Of a stretch of 64,000 bases of DNA, positions 1-8,561 are shown piece by piece. Below the pieces are notes generated by a model, which had not been told where the DNA came from, ran no database searches, and worked only from the letters and a program-made list of their open reading frames with translations. Every line of letters starts with the position of its first letter. The first letter of the stretch is position 1. The stretch comes from Planctomycetota bacterium. Its GTDB lineage: Bacteria > Planctomycetota > PLA2 > JAEUHO01. Made by a program: the position numbers and the translations under genes. The stretch is taken from assembly GCA_020851795.1 (NCBI GenBank), contig JADZCA010000048.1, positions 1 through 64,000 of the forward strand, in the 5' to 3' direction.

Positions 1-1
1 C

Positions 2-118
2 GAAGATTGGAGGCGCGACTACAACGAGTCGAGGCCGCACTCAGCCCTCGGGGGTGTGTCCCCGGCGGCGTTCGCCTCTCTGCTCCCGGCCCTCGGGCCG
101 GGAGCAGAGAGGCGCTGA
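2..118 (+). CDS. IS3-family transposase OrfB, C-terminal fragment (cut by window edge)
   Basis: The frame opens at the window edge and ends at TGA 116-118. It reads EDWRRDYNESRPHSALGG followed by VSPAAFASLLPALG, which is the classic C-terminus of IS3-type DDE integrases: a DWxxxYNxxRPHxALG block followed by a TPAxFA-like segment. This region lies after the catalytic DDE core, so the active-site residues are outside the window. The enzyme would cut and join the ends of its own IS. The start and the upstream orfA cannot be seen. Confidence 0.8.
   Translation, partial: EDWRRDYNESRPHSALGGVSPAAFASLLPALGPGAERR
73..114 (+). terminator. Perfect 20-bp inverted repeat overlapping the transposase stop
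   Basis: The arms 73-92 and 95-114 are exact reverse complements separated by two bases, so the folded form has about an 18-bp stem. The hairpin covers the last transposase codons. A short T-run follows about 15 bases later, near 130-134. It probably terminates transposase transcription or shields the IS from outside transcription. Confidence 0.55.
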
Positions 119-145
119 CGAAGCAGAAGTTTTTCCCGTTATCCT

Positions 146-221
146 TGGACCAGAGACGGGGAGCACGTCAAAGGCGGGAAGACTCTCATGATCGCTGGAC
201 CAGTTTTCGGGGGGCACGTCA
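146..221 (+). repeat. Two tandem copies of the IS-end motif (146-170 and 196-221)
   Basis: Both copies begin TGGACCAG and end GCACGTCA, with a G-rich centre; they are 25 and 26 bases long, about 50 bases apart. The outer copy ends at the inferred IS boundary. The inner copy could be a second transposase-binding site or the trace of a nested or earlier end. Confidence 0.5.
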
Positions 222-408
222 GGACGCCTGACGCTTGTGGTGGCCTCGATCGCGCCCGCCCACCACCACCGCCGCGTCCGTGGGCGACGAGTTCCCCGGG
301 TCGCGGGACGCCCACGTCGTCGGGGAAGGACCGGCGGACGTGGTGAGCGGACGGGCGGTCTTGCCGAGATGGCGCGCGGCCCCGTTCGTCGCGCGGCCGT
401 CGCCTCTC

Positions 409-431
409 AGGTCGCGCGCTGCGCGCGACCT
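409..431 (-). terminator. GC-rich hairpin at the end of the lipoprotein gene
   Basis: The 11-base arms 409-419 and 421-431 are exact complements around one central base, reaching into the TGA of the lipoprotein gene. No T-run follows on the minus strand, so termination activity is uncertain. Confidence 0.3.
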
Positions 432-880
432 CAGATCGCGCCCTCGGAGGGGCGGCCGCGGTACGCGTCGTACCAAGCCCAGTAGGCGGCCTCGAGGTCG
501 CGCGTCGAGGCCCACAGCGCCGCGTCGTCGGGGCTGTCGGCGGCCGCGCCGAACGCGTTGAGCGCCTGCGTGAAGGCCGCGCGGCCCTCGAGGAAGCGCG
601 CGACGTCCTGCCGCTTGAGGTCGACCGGCGGCGCCATCAGCAGCAGCCGGCGGCCCCGCGCCGTGACCTCGGGGACGCGGCCCCGCGCCGCCGCCGCGTC
701 GGCCGCCTCGCGGTCGCGCGCGAGCGCCAGCACGCTCTCGCGCACGTCCTGGAACGGCTCGGGGGCCTCGGACGGCAACGCGGTGCTCCGCGCCTCCTTC
801 GGGCGCGGCGTGGAGCCGCACCCCGCCGCGGCGAGCGCCGCGGCGAGGCCGACCGGGGCGAGGCGGCGGGCGAGGCGCAC
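431..880 (-). CDS. Small predicted lipoprotein, function unknown
   Basis: 149 residues from a GTG at 880, eleven bases after the glyS stop, so it is probably cotranscribed with glyS. The N-terminus has an RLARR positive patch, a short hydrophobic run and a lipobox-like LAAAGC, predicting lipidation at the cysteine. The mature part is helical, charged and Ala/Arg-rich, with no domain I recognise. Residues toward the C-terminus (LEAAYWAWYDAYRGRP) are aromatic-rich. It is probably anchored in the inner or outer membrane. The earlier in-frame sequence overlaps glyS and was not used. Confidence 0.7.
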   Translation of the reverse strand: MRLARRLAPVGLAAALAAAGCGSTPRPKEARSTALPSEAPEPFQDVRESVLALARDREAADAAAARGRVPEVTARGRRLLLMAPPVDLKRQDVARFLEGRAAFTQALNAFGAAADSPDDAALWASTRDLEAAYWAWYDAYRGRPSEGAI

Positions 881-891
881 GCCGGCCGCGC

Positions 892-2256
892 TCAGGCGGT
901 CGCGCCGTCGTCGGCGCGCTTCCAGGTCCGGATGCGCTCGGCGAGGTGGCCGAGCAGCGCGTCCTCGTGGACGCGCTCCTGCGCCATCGTGTCGCGGTCG
1001 CGCACGGTGACCGTGCCGTCCACGAGCGTCTGGCTGTCCACCGTCACGCCGAAGGGCGTGCCGACCTCGTCCATGCGCGCGTAGCGCTTGCCCACCGTCG
1101 CCTGCTCGTCGTAGGCGGCGCGCAGCACCGTCGCGAGCCGCGCGTGGATCGCGCGCGCCCGCTCCGGCATCCCGTCCTTCTTGACGAGCGGGTACACGCC
1201 GACCTGCGTCGGCGCGAGCTTGGGGTGGAGGTGGAGCACGACCCGGGTCTCCCCGTTCGCCTTCGTCTCCTCCTCGTAGGCGTCCACGAGCACCGTCAGG
1301 AAGCAGCGGTCCACGCCCGCCGACGGCTCGACGACGAACGGGACCACCCACTGCTTCGTCGTCTCGTCGAGGTAGGCGAGGCCCTTGCCGCTCCCCGTCT
1401 GGTGGGCCTTGAGGTCGAAGTCCGTTCGCGACGCGATCCCCTCGACCTCCTTCCAGCCGAACGGGAACCGGTACTCGACGTCCACGCAGCCGCGGGCGTA
1501 GTGCGCGAGCTCCTCCTTGTCGTGCGGGCGCAGGCGCAGGCGCGACGGCCGCACGCCGAGCTCGGTCCACCACCGGAGGCGGTACGCCTTCCAGTGCTCG
1601 AACCACGCGTCCTCGGTGCCCGGCACGCAGAAGAACTCGCACTCCATCTGCTCGAGCTCGCGGAGGCGGAACACGAACTGCCGCACCACGATCTCGTTGC
1701 GGAACGCCTTCCCGATCTGCGCGATGCCGAACGGCACCCGCACGCGCGTGGACTCGAGGACGTTCTTGAAGTTGACGAAGATGCCCTGCGCCGTCTCCGG
1801 CCGCAGGTAGACCGTCGCGCCCTCCTCCTGCACGGGGCCCGCGACGGTCTTGAACATCATGTTGAACTGGCGCGGCTCGGTGAGCTCGCCCCCGCACTCG
1901 CCCGGGCGCTTGCTCGGGCGCTCGGGGCAGCGCGCGTCGGCCAGCGTGTCGGCGCGGAAGCGGCCCTTGCACTTCTTGCAGTCCACGAGCGGGTCGTGGA
2001 ACCCCGCGACGTGGCCGGAGACCTCCCAGACGCGGGCGGGCATGAGGATCGACGACTCGAGCCCGACGACGTCCTCGCGGGCCGTGACCATCGTGCGCCA
2101 CCAGTCGTCGCGGATCAGCCGCCGCAGCTCGGCGCCGACCGGGCCGTAGTCGTAGCAGCCGGACATCCCGCCGTAGATCTCGGCGGTCGGGAACACGAAG
2201 CCGCGCCGCTTGGTGAGCGCGACGACCTTCTCCATCACGTCCGTCTCGGCAGCCAT
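892..2256 (-). CDS. glyS: Glycyl-tRNA synthetase, alpha2 class II type
   Basis: 454 residues, the usual size for the alpha2 bacterial enzyme; it charges tRNA-Gly in the cytoplasm. The N-terminus has the FVFPTAEIYGGMSGCYDYGP block typical of this family. A CKKC...C...C zinc-binding segment follows. The class II motifs are FRNEI (motif 2) and EPSAGVDR (motif 3), and the RPETAQGIFVNFK loop is intact. An HGTP anticodon-binding domain closes the protein. The ATG at 2256 is chosen because AGGAGA lies about ten bases upstream and homology starts right after it. The 11-base spacing suggests an operon with the following lipoprotein gene. Confidence 0.97.
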   Translation of the reverse strand: MAAETDVMEKVVALTKRRGFVFPTAEIYGGMSGCYDYGPVGAELRRLIRDDWWRTMVTAREDVVGLESSILMPARVWEVSGHVAGFHDPLVDCKKCKGRFRADTLADARCPERPSKRPGECGGELTEPRQFNMMFKTVAGPVQEEGATVYLRPETAQGIFVNFKNVLESTRVRVPFGIAQIGKAFRNEIVVRQFVFRLRELEQMECEFFCVPGTEDAWFEHWKAYRLRWWTELGVRPSRLRLRPHDKEELAHYARGCVDVEYRFPFGWKEVEGIASRTDFDLKAHQTGSGKGLAYLDETTKQWVVPFVVEPSAGVDRCFLTVLVDAYEEETKANGETRVVLHLHPKLAPTQVGVYPLVKKDGMPERARAIHARLATVLRAAYDEQATVGKRYARMDEVGTPFGVTVDSQTLVDGTVTVRDRDTMAQERVHEDALLGHLAERIRTWKRADDGATA

Positions 2257-2630
2257 GGACCCGGGATCTCCTGCGACAGGGGGGCGAGGATTCGACCACG
2301 GCCCGCAACGGCGGTCGCCATTCCGCGCGCCGCCGCGGCGCCCCGTCCACGCCGTCCCCGTCGGCTCCGACCCTCGCCCCGGGACCCGCGCCGTGGGCTG
2401 TCCCCCCCGGTGCGGGCTTCGACGCGTCGAGGGAGCAGGGCGGCCGTCGGGGGGCGCGCGGGCGGCTTCCACCGGTCCGACCGGTCGCCGTATGTCCGTT
2501 GTTTGTCTACAACGGGTGGGGTCGGTCAGCGCCCAATTCCGGGGCGGGGCACCCCACCGATCGCGTTTCACGGGGGGGCTACGTCGAGCCTCGGTCGTCG
2601 TAAGTTCTTCGTGCGAAAGGACTTTCGCGC

Positions 2631-2659
2631 TTGCGCCCTCGGCATTCATCGGCTAGAAC
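2631..2659 (+). promoter_or_regulatory. Predicted promoter of the MerR/sigma pair
   Basis: TTGCGC (2631-2636), a 17-base spacer and TAGAAC (2654-2659) make a plausible -35/-10 pair. The same -35 with the same 17-base spacer occurs before the serine hydrolase at 32385. Use of this promoter would give a leader of about 140 bases. Confidence 0.4.
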
Positions 2660-2770
2660 CTCGCCTCGGGTGAGGCGGCTGCCTCGTTGACGTTTCGCGC
2701 GGCTTCGGTCGCGCGCGGCGCCCACGGACGGCTGACCTGTTCGAGTTCGGCGTTCGCGGACCAGGGCGTA

Positions 2771-2794
2771 CCCCCCGGCAGTCTTGCCGGGGGG
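2771..2794 (+). promoter_or_regulatory. Leader hairpin just before the MerR-type gene
   Basis: CCCCCCGGCA, a GTCT loop and TGCCGGGGGG form a perfect 10-bp stem ending nine bases before the ATG at 2804. The 3' arm carries the only G-rich stretch that could act as a ribosome-binding site, so folding could block translation. No T-run follows, so this is a translational gate rather than a clear terminator (inference). Confidence 0.4.
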
Positions 2795-2803
2795 GCGACG
2801 ACG

Positions 2804-3040
2804 ATGGCACGGAGGCGGCTCTACACCATGGGCGAGATCGCGGCCCTCGTCGGGCTCTCGCGCCAGACGCTCCACGCCTGGGCACGGCGAGGACTGATCG
2901 TCCCCGTCGCCGTGACGGAGGGGGGCCACCGGCTCTTCTCGGGCAAGGTCGTCCGGCGCATCGACGAGATCCGCGCGCTCTCCGCCGACCTCCCCCTCGA
3001 CCGCGTGCGCGACGTGCTCCGAGGCGGGAGAGGCCGATGA
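2804..3040 (+). CDS. Single-domain MerR-type HTH protein
   Basis: 78 residues consisting almost entirely of a MerR winged-helix domain: YTMGEIAALVGLSRQTLHAW, then GLIVP and GGHRLFSGKVVRRIDEI. A full MerR regulator has a coiled coil and an effector domain after this point; both are missing. It probably binds DNA or acts as a small partner regulator. Its stop overlaps the start of the sigma-factor gene by ATGA, so the two proteins are made in a coupled way. The ATG at 2804 follows a stem-loop. The ATG at 2828 is a possible alternative start but would cut into the first helix. Confidence 0.75.
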   Translation: MARRRLYTMGEIAALVGLSRQTLHAWARRGLIVPVAVTEGGHRLFSGKVVRRIDEIRALSADLPLDRVRDVLRGGRGR

Positions 3041-3885
3041 GCTTCCAGGCGACGCGCGACGACGAGGACATCTCGAGGGTGTGGCGCGACTTCAAGCGCA
3101 CCGGCGACGAGGCGCTGCGCAACGCGCTCGTCGAGCGCTACCACTACCTCGTCAAGGTGATCGCCAACCGCATCGCGGCCCGCCTGCCCCGCTCGATCGA
3201 CGTCCAGGACCTGCGCTCGGCGGGCGTGTTCGGGCTGATCCGCGCGATCGAGAACTTCGACACGACGCGCGGCACGCGCTTCGAGTCGTACTGCGCGACG
3301 CGCGTGCACGGCGCCATCCTCGACGAGCTGCGCGCGCAGGACTTCGTGCCGCGGCTCGTGCGCAACCGCGCCGACGTCTACACCACCGCGTTCGCCGCGC
3401 TGCGCACGAAGCTCGACCGCGAGCCCTCGACGCACGAGCTCGCGCTCCACCTCGGGCTGCCGGCCGAGGAGGTCGAGGCGCTGCGCCGCGACAGCAACCT
3501 GACCACCGTCTACACGCTCTCGCGCGAGGACGAGGGCCACGAGGAGACGACGCAGGCACGCAAGATCGACGTCCTCGTGGACCGCGACAGCGACGTCCCC
3601 TTCGACGAGCTCGTCACGCGCGACCTCGCGGGCAGCCTCTCGAACCACCTGACCAAGGTCGAGCGGACCGTGGTCGCGCTCTACTACCACGACGGCCTCA
3701 CGATGAAGGAGATCGGGATCGTCCTCGGGATCTCGGAGAGCCGCGTCTGCCAGATCCACACGAAGCTGCTGCGCAAGCTCAAGGCCCACCTCGAGGGCAT
3801 CGTGCGCGGCGACGGCCGCCCGACGGCGCCGGCCACGGCCGCCGCCGCGCCCGCCGCGGCCCCGGCCGCGCGCGCCGAGTCGTAG
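3037..3885 (+). CDS. FliA/WhiG-family sigma factor (sigma-28 type)
   Basis: 282 residues. Region 2 reads DLRSAGVFGLIRAIENFDTT and continues to RFESYCATRVHGAILDELR...VPRLVR, the signature of the FliA/WhiG group. Region 3 follows (LDREPSTHELALHLGLP). Region 4 contains an HTH near GLTMKEIGIVLGISESRV. Such factors direct RNA polymerase to flagellar, developmental or stress regulons; no target genes are next to it here. An Ala/Pro-rich tail of about 25 residues is extra. The start overlaps the MerR-type gene by four bases, so the small HTH protein may modulate this sigma factor (inference). Confidence 0.92.
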   Translation: MSFQATRDDEDISRVWRDFKRTGDEALRNALVERYHYLVKVIANRIAARLPRSIDVQDLRSAGVFGLIRAIENFDTTRGTRFESYCATRVHGAILDELRAQDFVPRLVRNRADVYTTAFAALRTKLDREPSTHELALHLGLPAEEVEALRRDSNLTTVYTLSREDEGHEETTQARKIDVLVDRDSDVPFDELVTRDLAGSLSNHLTKVERTVVALYYHDGLTMKEIGIVLGISESRVCQIHTKLLRKLKAHLEGIVRGDGRPTAPATAAAAPAAAPAARAES

Positions 3886-3889
3886 GAGC

Positions 3890-4606
<717 letters not shown>

Positions 4607-4615
4607 CGGGGGCGG

Positions 4616-4621
4616 AGGGTA
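4616..4621 (-). promoter_or_regulatory. -10 box TACCCT of the SMUG1 gene
   Basis: The box lies nine bases before the ATG at 4606 with no Shine-Dalgarno sequence between, so the transcript should start at or near the start codon. Confidence 0.4.
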
Positions 4622-4811
4622 GCGCGCCCGCGGCGTCCCCGGGAGCGCGCGCACGCCCCAGCGGCCCGCGCCTGCGCGAGCGCGGGCGTCCCCGGGCCCG
4701 TCGAGGCGCTCGGCCGCAGGAGTCTCTTGCGCGGTCCGTCCGTCGCTCTGGGGCCCGGCTGCGCGCGGGCGTCCGCTCGCTCGTCGCGACCCGCATCGCT
4801 CCAGCGCCGGG

Positions 4812-4817
4812 TATCCT
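4812..4817 (+). promoter_or_regulatory. -10 box TATCCT of lysA-kdsA
   Basis: GGTATCCT lies 27 bases before the GTG of lysA, with a GAGGG ribosome-binding sequence in between. Identical TATCCT boxes precede the CBS gene and the DUF4129 operon. Confidence 0.4.
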
Positions 4818-4844
4818 GCCGCGCCGACCCATTCCGAGGGCCCC

Positions 4845-6230
4845 GTGGACCACTTCGAGCACCGTGACGGCCGTCTGTACTGCGAGGGCGTGGCGCTCGA
4901 CCGCCTCGCCGAGGCGGTCGGGACGCCGGCCTACGTCTACAGCCGTCGCACCGTCGTCGAGCACGTCCGCCGCCTGCGGGAGGCGTTCGCCGAGCTCGAC
5001 CCGCTGATCTGCTACGCGCTCAAGGCCAACAGCAACCTCGCCCTCCTCGACGTCGTGCGGCGCGAGGGCTGCGGCTTCGACGTCGTCTCCGGCGGCGAGC
5101 TCGCGCGCGTGCTGTCGGTGGGGGCGAGCCCGAAGAAGGTCGTCTTCGCCGGCGTCGGCAAGACCGTCGAGGAGATGGAGCAGGCGCTGCGCGCCGGGAT
5201 CCTCGCGTTCAACGTCGAGAGCGAGGAGGAGGTCGAGGTGCTCGCCGCCGTCGCGGCGCGCGTGGGCCGCCGGGCCGGGGTCGCCGTGCGCGTCAACCCC
5301 GACGTGGACCCCAAGACGCACACCTACATCTCCACGGGCAAGAAGGAGACCAAGTTCGGCGTGGACCTCGAGCGGGGCGAGGCGCTCGCGCGGCGCGTGC
5401 TCGCGCTGCGGTCGCTCGAGCTGCGCGGCGTGCAGTGCCACATCGGCTCGCAGATCACGACGACCGAGCCCTACGTCGAGGCCCTGCGCCGCACGGTCGA
5501 GCTCGCGCGCCGCCTGCGCGCCGACGCGCCGGCGCTGCGGTGGGTGGACATGGGCGGCGGCTTCGGGATCTGGTACCGCGACGCCGCCGCCCCCGAGATC
5601 GCCGCGTACGCCACGGCGATGGCCCCGGTGCTGCGCGGGAGCGGGCTGCGGCTCGTGCTCGAGCCCGGGCGCATCGTCGTGGGCAACGCCGGCGTGCTGC
5701 TGACCCGCGTGCTCTACCGCAAGACGAGCGGCGACAAGCGCTTCGTGATCGTGGACGCCGCGATGAACGACCTCGTGCGGCCGAGCCTGTACGGCTCCTA
5801 CCACCGCATCTGGCCCGTCGTGGGCGCGCCCCCGCCGCCGCTGGGCACCGAGCCGGAGCTCCCGCTCCACGACATCGTCGGGCCCGTGTGCGAGTCGGGC
5901 GACTTCCTCGCCAAGGACCGTCCCTTCCCGCCCGAGACGAAGGCCGGCGACCTCCTCGCGATCATGAGCGCGGGCGCGTACGGCTTCGTGATGTCGAGCC
6001 AGTACAACGCCCGGCCGCGCGCGCCCGAGGTGCTCGTGGACGGGCGGCGCTTCGCCGTCGTGCGCCGGCGCGAGACGTACGCCGACCTCGTCCGCGGCGA
6101 GACCGCCGCCCCGACGTGGCGCGCGCCGACGGCGAAGGCCGGCGCGCGCAAGGCCGGTGCGCGCAAGGCGGGCGGGGCCCGTCCCGCGCGCGGCCCGGCC
6201 CGCACGACCTCGCGCGGGGCCCGCTCGTGA
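4845..6230 (+). CDS. lysA: Diaminopimelate decarboxylase with a basic C-terminal tail
   Basis: 461 residues. Decarboxylates meso-diaminopimelate to L-lysine, the last step of the DAP pathway. The PLP lysine is in [32 protein letters not shown] and the [11 protein letters not shown] active-site Cys loop are all present. The catalytic part ends near residue 415. A tail of about 45 residues rich in Ala, Lys and Arg ([15 protein letters not shown]) follows and is not part of the family fold; it resembles histone-H1-like tails. The GTG at 4845 is supported by GAGGG upstream. The stop overlaps the start of kdsA (GTGA). Confidence 0.96.
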   Translation: MDHFEHRDGRLYCEGVALDRLAEAVGTPAYVYSRRTVVEHVRRLREAFAELDPLICYALKANSNLALLDVVRREGCGFDVVSGGELARVLSVGASPKKVVFAGVGKTVEEMEQALRAGILAFNVESEEEVEVLAAVAARVGRRAGVAVRVNPDVDPKTHTYISTGKKETKFGVDLERGEALARRVLALRSLELRGVQCHIGSQITTTEPYVEALRRTVELARRLRADAPALRWVDMGGGFGIWYRDAAAPEIAAYATAMAPVLRGSGLRLVLEPGRIVVGNAGVLLTRVLYRKTSGDKRFVIVDAAMNDLVRPSLYGSYHRIWPVVGAPPPPLGTEPELPLHDIVGPVCESGDFLAKDRPFPPETKAGDLLAIMSAGAYGFVMSSQYNARPRAPEVLVDGRRFAVVRRRETYADLVRGETAAPTWRAPTAKAGARKAGARKAGGARPARGPARTTSRGARS

Positions 6231-7063
6231 CCGCGGCGCCCGTCACGCCCTGCCGCGTCGGGTCGCACGAGGTCGGCGACGGCCGGCCGCTGCTCTGGAT
6301 CGCGGGGCCGTGCGTCATCGAGTCGCGCGACCACGCGCTGCGGCACGCCGAGCGGCTCCAGGCGATCGCCGACCGGGCGGGCGTGGCGTTCTGCTACAAG
6401 TCGTCCTACGACAAGGCCAACCGCTCGAGCGGGCGGTCGTTCCGCGGCCCCGGGCTCGTGGCGGGGCTCGAGGTGCTCGCGGCAGTGAAGGCGCACGTGG
6501 GCTGCCCGGTGCTCACCGACTTCCACACGCCCGACGAGGCGGCCCCGGTCGGCGAGGTGGTCGACGTCCTGCAGGTCCCGGCGTTCCTGTGCCGCCAGAC
6601 CGACATGCTGCTCGCGGCCGCCGCGACGCGGCGTGCGGTCGCCGTCAAGAAGGGGCAGTTCCTCGCGCCGTGGGACATGAAGAACGTCGTCGAGAAGCTG
6701 CACGAGGGCGGGTGCCACGACGTGCTGCTGACCGAGCGCGGGGTCTCGTTCGGCTACGGCGCGCTGGTCGTGGACTTCCGCGCGCTCCCGCTGATGCGCG
6801 CGCTCGGGCACCCGGTCTGCTTCGACGCGACGCACGCGGTGCAGCGCCCGGGCGCGCTCGGCGACCGCACCGGCGGCGACCGGCGCGAGGTGCCGGCGCT
6901 GGCGCGCGCCGCGCTCGCGGTGGGGGTGGACGCGCTCTTCACCGAGGTCCACGAGGACCCCGACCGCGCGCCCTCCGACGGCCCGAACATGCTCACGCTC
7001 GACTCGACGCCGGACCTGCTCGCCTCGCTCGTCGCGATCCGCGCCGCCGCCCACGCGCCGTAG
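6227..7063 (+). CDS. kdsA: 3-deoxy-8-phosphooctulonate (KDO-8-P) synthase
   Basis: 278 residues. Condenses arabinose-5-phosphate with phosphoenolpyruvate to KDO-8-phosphate for the LPS inner core. It has the TIM-barrel signatures [50 protein letters not shown] and the C-terminal [17 protein letters not shown]. The early motif is GPCVIES with Cys29, where the metal-independent E. coli type has Asn; this places it in the metal-dependent class. It is coupled to lysA by a 4-base overlap, tying a peptidoglycan/lysine gene to an LPS gene. Confidence 0.97.
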   Translation: MTAAPVTPCRVGSHEVGDGRPLLWIAGPCVIESRDHALRHAERLQAIADRAGVAFCYKSSYDKANRSSGRSFRGPGLVAGLEVLAAVKAHVGCPVLTDFHTPDEAAPVGEVVDVLQVPAFLCRQTDMLLAAAATRRAVAVKKGQFLAPWDMKNVVEKLHEGGCHDVLLTERGVSFGYGALVVDFRALPLMRALGHPVCFDATHAVQRPGALGDRTGGDRREVPALARAALAVGVDALFTEVHEDPDRAPSDGPNMLTLDSTPDLLASLVAIRAAAHAP

Positions 7064-7119
7064 CCCGCCGCCTCGCGTCGCCGACGGCAGGGGACCCCTC
7101 GTCGTGTCGACGCCCGGCG

Positions 7120-8010
7120 TCAGCCGCCGCGGCGCGGGCGGAGGAGGGTCAGCGCGCGCGGCAGGAGGCGCGCCGAGAAGTCGGTCGTGCCCGCGGGGTC
7201 GCCGTCCATCTGCACCGCGGCGGGACGCGGGGCCCGCACCTCGACCGACGTCCCGACGAGGAGGCTCACGCCTCGGTCGCCCGCGAGGCGCCCCGCGTAG
7301 GCCGAGAGCAGCATGCGGAAGCAGTCGCGACGGCGGGCCTCCCGCAGCACGACCACGTCGAGGCGCCCGTCGTCCATGCGCGCGGTCGGGGAGAGCGTGA
7401 ACAGGCCGCCGTAGCAGCGCGTGTTCTGCACGATCACCGCGCCGCCCTCGACCGCGCGGCCGTCCACGACCGCGACGAGCCGCGGCGGCCGGTAGTCGGA
7501 GAAGGTGCGCGCGATCGGCGCGAGCCAGCGGGCGTAGCCGCCGAGCCCCCCGCGCCGCACCCGCGCCACCGCCGCCACGACCTCGGCGTCGAGGCCCGCG
7601 CCGGCGACCGCGAGCGTGCGCCCGCGGTCGGTGGCGAGGAGGTCCACCGTCCACGGCTCGCCCCGCAGGACGAGGTCGGCGTGCGAAGCCGCGTCGCCGC
7701 CGAGCGGCGTCCCGGCGTCGCGGGCGACGAGGTTGGCCGTCCCGACGGGGACGATCGCGACCGGCCAGGGCAGCGGCCCCGCGCGGCCGTTGACGGCCTC
7801 GTGCAGCGTCCCGTCCCCGCCCACGACCACCAGCCGGTCGGCGGCGTCGTCGGGCAGGCCGGCGACGTGGGCGGCGGCGTCGCCGGGCCCGGTCGTGGCG
7901 TAGGACGTGGCGGTCGCGCCCTGCGCGCGGAGCGCGTCCACGAGCGCGGCGACGAGGCGCGGCGTGCGCCCGCGTCCGGCCGTCGGGTTGGCGATCACGT
8001 GGACGCGCAT
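7120..8010 (-). CDS. Diacylglycerol kinase / sphingosine kinase-family lipid kinase
   Basis: 296 residues. The N-terminus has IANPTAGRGR, then the nucleotide-binding VVVGGDGTLHEAVNG with the GGDGTxxE motif, then PVGTANLVARD. The C-terminal beta-sandwich includes MDGDPAG, the family's closing signature. It probably phosphorylates diacylglycerol or a related lipid on the inner membrane face; the exact substrate is unknown. It converges with kdsA. The ATG at 8010 starts immediately before the first beta strand. Confidence 0.88.
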   Translation of the reverse strand: MRVHVIANPTAGRGRTPRLVAALVDALRAQGATATSYATTGPGDAAAHVAGLPDDAADRLVVVGGDGTLHEAVNGRAGPLPWPVAIVPVGTANLVARDAGTPLGGDAASHADLVLRGEPWTVDLLATDRGRTLAVAGAGLDAEVVAAVARVRRGGLGGYARWLAPIARTFSDYRPPRLVAVVDGRAVEGGAVIVQNTRCYGGLFTLSPTARMDDGRLDVVVLREARRRDCFRMLLSAYAGRLAGDRGVSLLVGTSVEVRAPRPAAVQMDGDPAGTTDFSARLLPRALTLLRPRRGG

Positions 8011-8053
8011 CGGGGGGCGCCTCGCGCGCCTTGACCCTCCGGCCGCGCACCGG

Positions 8054-8059
8054 TACGTT
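8054..8059 (+). promoter_or_regulatory. -10 box TACGTT of the PPC-domain gene
   Basis: GGTACGTT lies 38 bases before the ATG at 8098. A G-rich ribosome-binding stretch (GGGGGT) lies near the start, as expected for a leadered transcript. Confidence 0.3.
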
Positions 8060-8097
8060 CCCGGGGCGCCCGGGTCGTCAAGCGCCGCGGGGGTCGC

Positions 8098-8553
8098 ATG
8101 AGATACCACCATTTCGGCGCCGGTCGCTACGTCCTGCGCCTCGACCCCGGCGAGGAGGTCGTCGCGTCGATCTCGGCCTTCGCCCAGGAGCGGGCGGTCC
8201 ACGCCGCCTGGGTGTCGGGGCTCGGCTCGGTGGACCACGCGGTGCTCGGGTTCCTCGACCCCCGCGAGAACGTCTACCTCAAGCGGACCTTCGACGAGCG
8301 CCTCGAGATCGGGCACCTCACCGGCAACATCGGGCTGGCGGGCGACAAGCCCTTCTGCCACCTGCACGCGGTGGTGAGCCCGCGCGAGCTGCTCGCCTAC
8401 GCCGGCCACCTCCACGAGGCGCGTGTCGGCGTCGTGGTCGAGGTGTTCGTCGTCTCGATGCAGGGCACGATCACCCGCGCGGTGGACCCCGCGACGGGCT
8501 TCGCGCGGCTGCTCCTCCCGGGCGAGCCGCCCCCCGCCGCGACCGCGGACTGA
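8098..8553 (+). CDS. PPC-domain (DUF296) protein
   Basis: 151 residues forming one PPC (plants and prokaryotes conserved) domain. The features are RLDPGEEVVASI, AAWVSGLGSVDHAVLGF, the GNIGLAGDKPFCHLHAVVS block and the ending GTITRAVDPATGFARLLL. Prokaryotic members trimerise; some bind DNA or metal through the conserved His positions (His in FCHLHA). There is no AT-hook. Eight bases separate it from the phosphoglycerate-mutase homologue, so the two are cotranscribed. Confidence 0.85.
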   Translation: MRYHHFGAGRYVLRLDPGEEVVASISAFAQERAVHAAWVSGLGSVDHAVLGFLDPRENVYLKRTFDERLEIGHLTGNIGLAGDKPFCHLHAVVSPRELLAYAGHLHEARVGVVVEVFVVSMQGTITRAVDPATGFARLLLPGEPPPAATAD

Positions 8554-8561
8554 CGCGCCCG

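Larger units (their letters stand above)
1..221 (+). mobile_element. Right end of an IS3-family insertion sequence (rest lies left of the window)
   Basis: The window opens inside an IS3-family element. The C-terminal codons of its integrase-type transposase are at 2-118, followed by a strong hairpin and then an end-like sequence TGGACCAGTTTTCGGGGGGC continuing to ...ACGTCA, which finishes at 221. IS3-family elements typically begin TG and end CA, with terminal repeats of this general look (family knowledge). I infer that 221 is the outer boundary. The left end and the target duplication are outside the window, so completeness and activity cannot be judged. Confidence 0.7.
2257..2803. other. 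547-bp divergent intergenic region between glyS and the MerR/sigma pair
   Basis: No convincing gene is present. The region holds a sigma70-like promoter for the plus strand (2631-2659), a 7-bp inverted repeat CCGTTGT/ACAACGG (2496-2515), a doubled ACCGGT palindrome near 2481-2495, and a leader of about 140 bases that ends in the hairpin at 2771-2794. The glyS promoter on the minus strand must also lie here but I could not pick it out. Confidence 0.5.

Noticed and set aside
7..231. Small open frame at the window start in another phase
   Set aside because: The phase beginning at base 2 gives an IS3 transposase C-terminus; this one is only its out-of-frame shadow.
2257..2803. Possible gene in the glyS-sigma intergenic region
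   Set aside because: The open frames there extend into shadow translations and show no start with a ribosome-binding site or known domain.
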